Source: Polyangia bacterium
GTDB lineage: Bacteria; Myxococcota_A; Polyangia; Polyangiales; Polyangiaceae
Direction: 5' to 3'
NCBI GenBank assembly: GCA_030433055.1
Contig: JAUILJ010000468.1
Coordinates: 1 to 6,570 of the forward strand
DNA: 6,570 bases
Shown: piece after piece, positions 4,830 through 6,570 of the stretch
Layout of the letters: every line of letters starts with the position of its first letter
How positions within the stretch are numbered: position 1 is the first letter of the stretch
The notes under the pieces: generated by a model
Told to the model about the DNA's origin: nothing
Databases searched by the model: none
Seen by the model: only the letters and a program-made list of their open reading frames with translations
Translations under genes and position numbers: made by a program

Positions 4830-6570
4830 ATGGCTTACGACCATAAAACCATCGAGGCACGCTGGCAGAAGTACTGGGAAGAGAACCAGACGTTCCGCTC
4901 CGAACGACACGCGGGGCGCCCGAAGGCCTACGTGCTCGACATGTTTCCGTACCCGTCGGGTCACGGGCTCCACGTGGGGCACCCTGAGGGCTACACGGCG
5001 ACGGACATCTTCGCGCGACGTAAGCGCATGCAGGGCTACGACGTGCTGCATCCCATGGGCTGGGACGCGTTCGGTCTGCCCGCGGAGCAGCATGCCATCA
5101 ACACCGGGACTCACCCGGCGGTCACGACCCGGAAGAACATCGATCACTTCCGCCGCCAGCTGAAGAGCCTGGGGTTCGCCTACGACTGGTCGCGGGAGAT
5201 CAACACGACCGACGCAGACTACGTGCGCTGGACCCAGTGGATCTTCCTCAAGTTGTTCCATCGTGGCCTGGCTTTTCAGGGGGAAATTCCAGTCAACTGG
5301 TGCCCCGCGCTGGGCACGGTGCTGGCGAACGAAGAGGTGATCGACGGTCGCAGCGAGCGGGGCAATCACCCGGTCGTGCGTCAGCCGCTGCGCCAGTGGC
5401 AGCTGAAGATCACCGCGTACGCGGACCGCCTGGGGTCCGAGTTCGCCGAGCTGGACTGGCCAGAGACGCGGCAGAAACAGATCGACTGGATCGGGCGCAG
5501 CGAGGGCGCCGAGGTCGACTTCGAGGTGGAAAACCACGGGGAAAAGCTGCGGGTCTACACCACGCGGCCGGATACGCTGTTCGGTGCGACCTACATGGTG
5601 ATCGCGCCCGATCACCGACTGACCCTTCAGATCGTCAGCTCCGAGCAACACGACCAGGTGAAGGCCTACGCGGAGGCCGCGGCGCGCAAGAGCGACCTGG
5701 AGCGGACCGCTCTGGGCAAGGATAAAGCTGGTGTATTTACAGGCGCTTATGCCGTCAATCCGGTAAACGGAAAGCGCATCCCGATCTACACCGCCGACTA
5801 CGTGCTCGCCTCCTACGGCACCGGCGCGATCATGGCGGTGCCCGCCCACGACCAGCGCGACTTCGAGTTCGCCAAGGCGTTCGACCTGCCCATCGTCAAG
5901 GTCGTGGAGCACGACGATGACCCCGCGGAGCTGAGCGCCGCGACGCCGGACTATGGCACTGCCGTCAACTCTGGCCAGTTCGATGGCCAGCCGACGGAGG
6001 AGATGAAGAAGAACATCGTTGCCTGGCTCGAGGAGCAGGGCCTCGGCACCGCGAAGGTGAACTTCAAGCTGCGAGACTGGGTGTTCAGCCGCCAGCGCTA
6101 CTGGGGTGAGCCAATCCCCGTGTATTTCCCCGTGAAAACGTCAGGGGATCCACGCCAGGGAGCTGATTTCGAGATCGACTACTCCACGCCCATCGCGGTG
6201 GAGGAGAGCGAGCTGCCCTTACGCCTGCCCGATCTGGACGACTACCATCCTGGCGACCCCCAGGGCCCGCTGGTCAAGGCGCTGGACTGGCGCTTCTTCC
6301 AGAAGGACGGCCAGTGGTTCGCCCGCGAGACGAACACCATGCCTCAGTGGGCGGGTTCGTGCTGGTACTACCTGCGCTACCTGGATCCTCACAACACGGA
6401 GGAGATCTTCAGCCAGCAGGCATACGACGACTGGATGCCCGTCGACCTGTACATCGGTGGCGCTGAGCACGGTGTACTGCACCTGTTGTACGCTCGCTTC
6501 TGGCACAAGGTCCTGTTCGACTGCGGCGTGGTCAAGCACCCGGAACCGTTCACGAAGTTGGTGCACCAGG
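4830..6570 (+). CDS. leuS: Leucyl-tRNA synthetase, N-terminal two thirds (partial)
   Basis: Class I aminoacyl-tRNA synthetase that charges tRNA-Leu in the cytoplasm. The frame opens at ATG 4830 and is uninterrupted for 580 codons to the window edge, against about 860 for the whole enzyme. MFPYPSGHGLHVGHPEGY (38-55) contains the HIGH signature as HVGH (48-51). MGWDAFGLPAEQHAI follows in the catalytic fold. The CP1 editing domain shows TTRPDTLFG (T249 in the Thr-rich region) and GTGAIMAVPAHDQRD (330-344), with both Asp residues used for proofreading. SRQRYWG (420-426) and GGAEHGVLHLLYARFW (543-558) return to the catalytic core. The KMSKS loop and anticodon-binding domain are beyond the edge. 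The ZN1 insert keeps C158 but has R174, S175 and G178 where zinc-type enzymes have Cys, as in the Bacillus-type enzyme. MAYDHKTIEARWQKYW is the usual family start, despite a weak ribosome binding site. Confidence 0.97.
   Translation, partial: MAYDHKTIEARWQKYWEENQTFRSERHAGRPKAYVLDMFPYPSGHGLHVGHPEGYTATDIFARRKRMQGYDVLHPMGWDAFGLPAEQHAINTGTHPAVTTRKNIDHFRRQLKSLGFAYDWSREINTTDADYVRWTQWIFLKLFHRGLAFQGEIPVNWCPALGTVLANEEVIDGRSERGNHPVVRQPLRQWQLKITAYADRLGSEFAELDWPETRQKQIDWIGRSEGAEVDFEVENHGEKLRVYTTRPDTLFGATYMVIAPDHRLTLQIVSSEQHDQVKAYAEAAARKSDLERTALGKDKAGVFTGAYAVNPVNGKRIPIYTADYVLASYGTGAIMAVPAHDQRDFEFAKAFDLPIVKVVEHDDDPAELSAATPDYGTAVNSGQFDGQPTEEMKKNIVAWLEEQGLGTAKVNFKLRDWVFSRQRYWGEPIPVYFPVKTSGDPRQGADFEIDYSTPIAVEESELPLRLPDLDDYHPGDPQGPLVKALDWRFFQKDGQWFARETNTMPQWAGSCWYYLRYLDPHNTEEIFSQQAYDDWMPVDLYIGGAEHGVLHLLYARFWHKVLFDCGVVKHPEPFTKLVHQ

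Noticed and set aside
5237..5725. Plus-strand frame of 162 residues inside leuS
   Set aside because: It is out of frame with leuS and fully contained in it; composition is typical of a GC-rich shadow frame.
4776..5912. Minus-strand frame of 378 residues opposite leuS
   Set aside because: leuS carries unmistakable motifs in the other strand; this long frame is a shadow with His/Val/Arg-rich composition.

Overview
The window looks like chromosomal DNA of a large-genome, high-GC Gram-negative bacterium, most likely a myxobacterium. The grounds are family resemblance only: very GC-rich coding regions, a Gly-rich N-terminus of the kind I associate with giant myxobacterial Rhs/YD-repeat proteins, and frequent GTG starts. 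No rRNA, tRNA, CRISPR array, insertion sequence or phage gene is visible.

Layout from left to right. (1) 1-201, minus strand: the first 67 codons of a protein with a Pro-rich leader and a Gly/Lys/Asp/Asn-rich low-complexity stretch, probably a polymorphic-toxin or Rhs-type secreted protein; the rest lies outside the window. (2) 337-1746, plus strand: a DEDD-type 3'-5' exonuclease of the YprB/MrfB family with a TPR-like C-terminal half. (3) 1815-2975, minus strand: a GT4-like glycosyltransferase, convergent with the exonuclease; a 9-bp GC hairpin lies between the two stop codons. (4) 3075-4031, plus strand: an SDR-type nucleotide-sugar 4,6-dehydratase related to PseB/FlaA1, divergent from the glycosyltransferase. 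(5) 4028-4726, plus strand: a small sugar-nucleotide or LicC-like nucleotidyltransferase, coupled to the dehydratase by a GTGA stop/start overlap. (6) 4830-6570, plus strand: leuS, leucyl-tRNA synthetase, cut by the window end after 580 codons and so lacking KMSKS and the anticodon-binding domain.

Functionally, the three middle genes form a small surface-glycan islet. The nucleotidyltransferase would activate a sugar (or alditol or choline) phosphate, the dehydratase would make a 4-keto-6-deoxy sugar nucleotide, and the glycosyltransferase would transfer a sugar to a glycan. The islet sits between an exonuclease gene and leuS and is visibly less GC-rich than the exonuclease gene, which fits insertion of an accessory glycan cassette between conserved genes.

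I see no clearly novel system. The points most worth a second look are the coupled dehydratase/nucleotidyltransferase pair, which resembles the logic of the GDP-sugar branch of legionaminic acid synthesis, the MrfB-like nuclease without an adjacent MrfA helicase, and the truncated toxin-like protein at the left edge.
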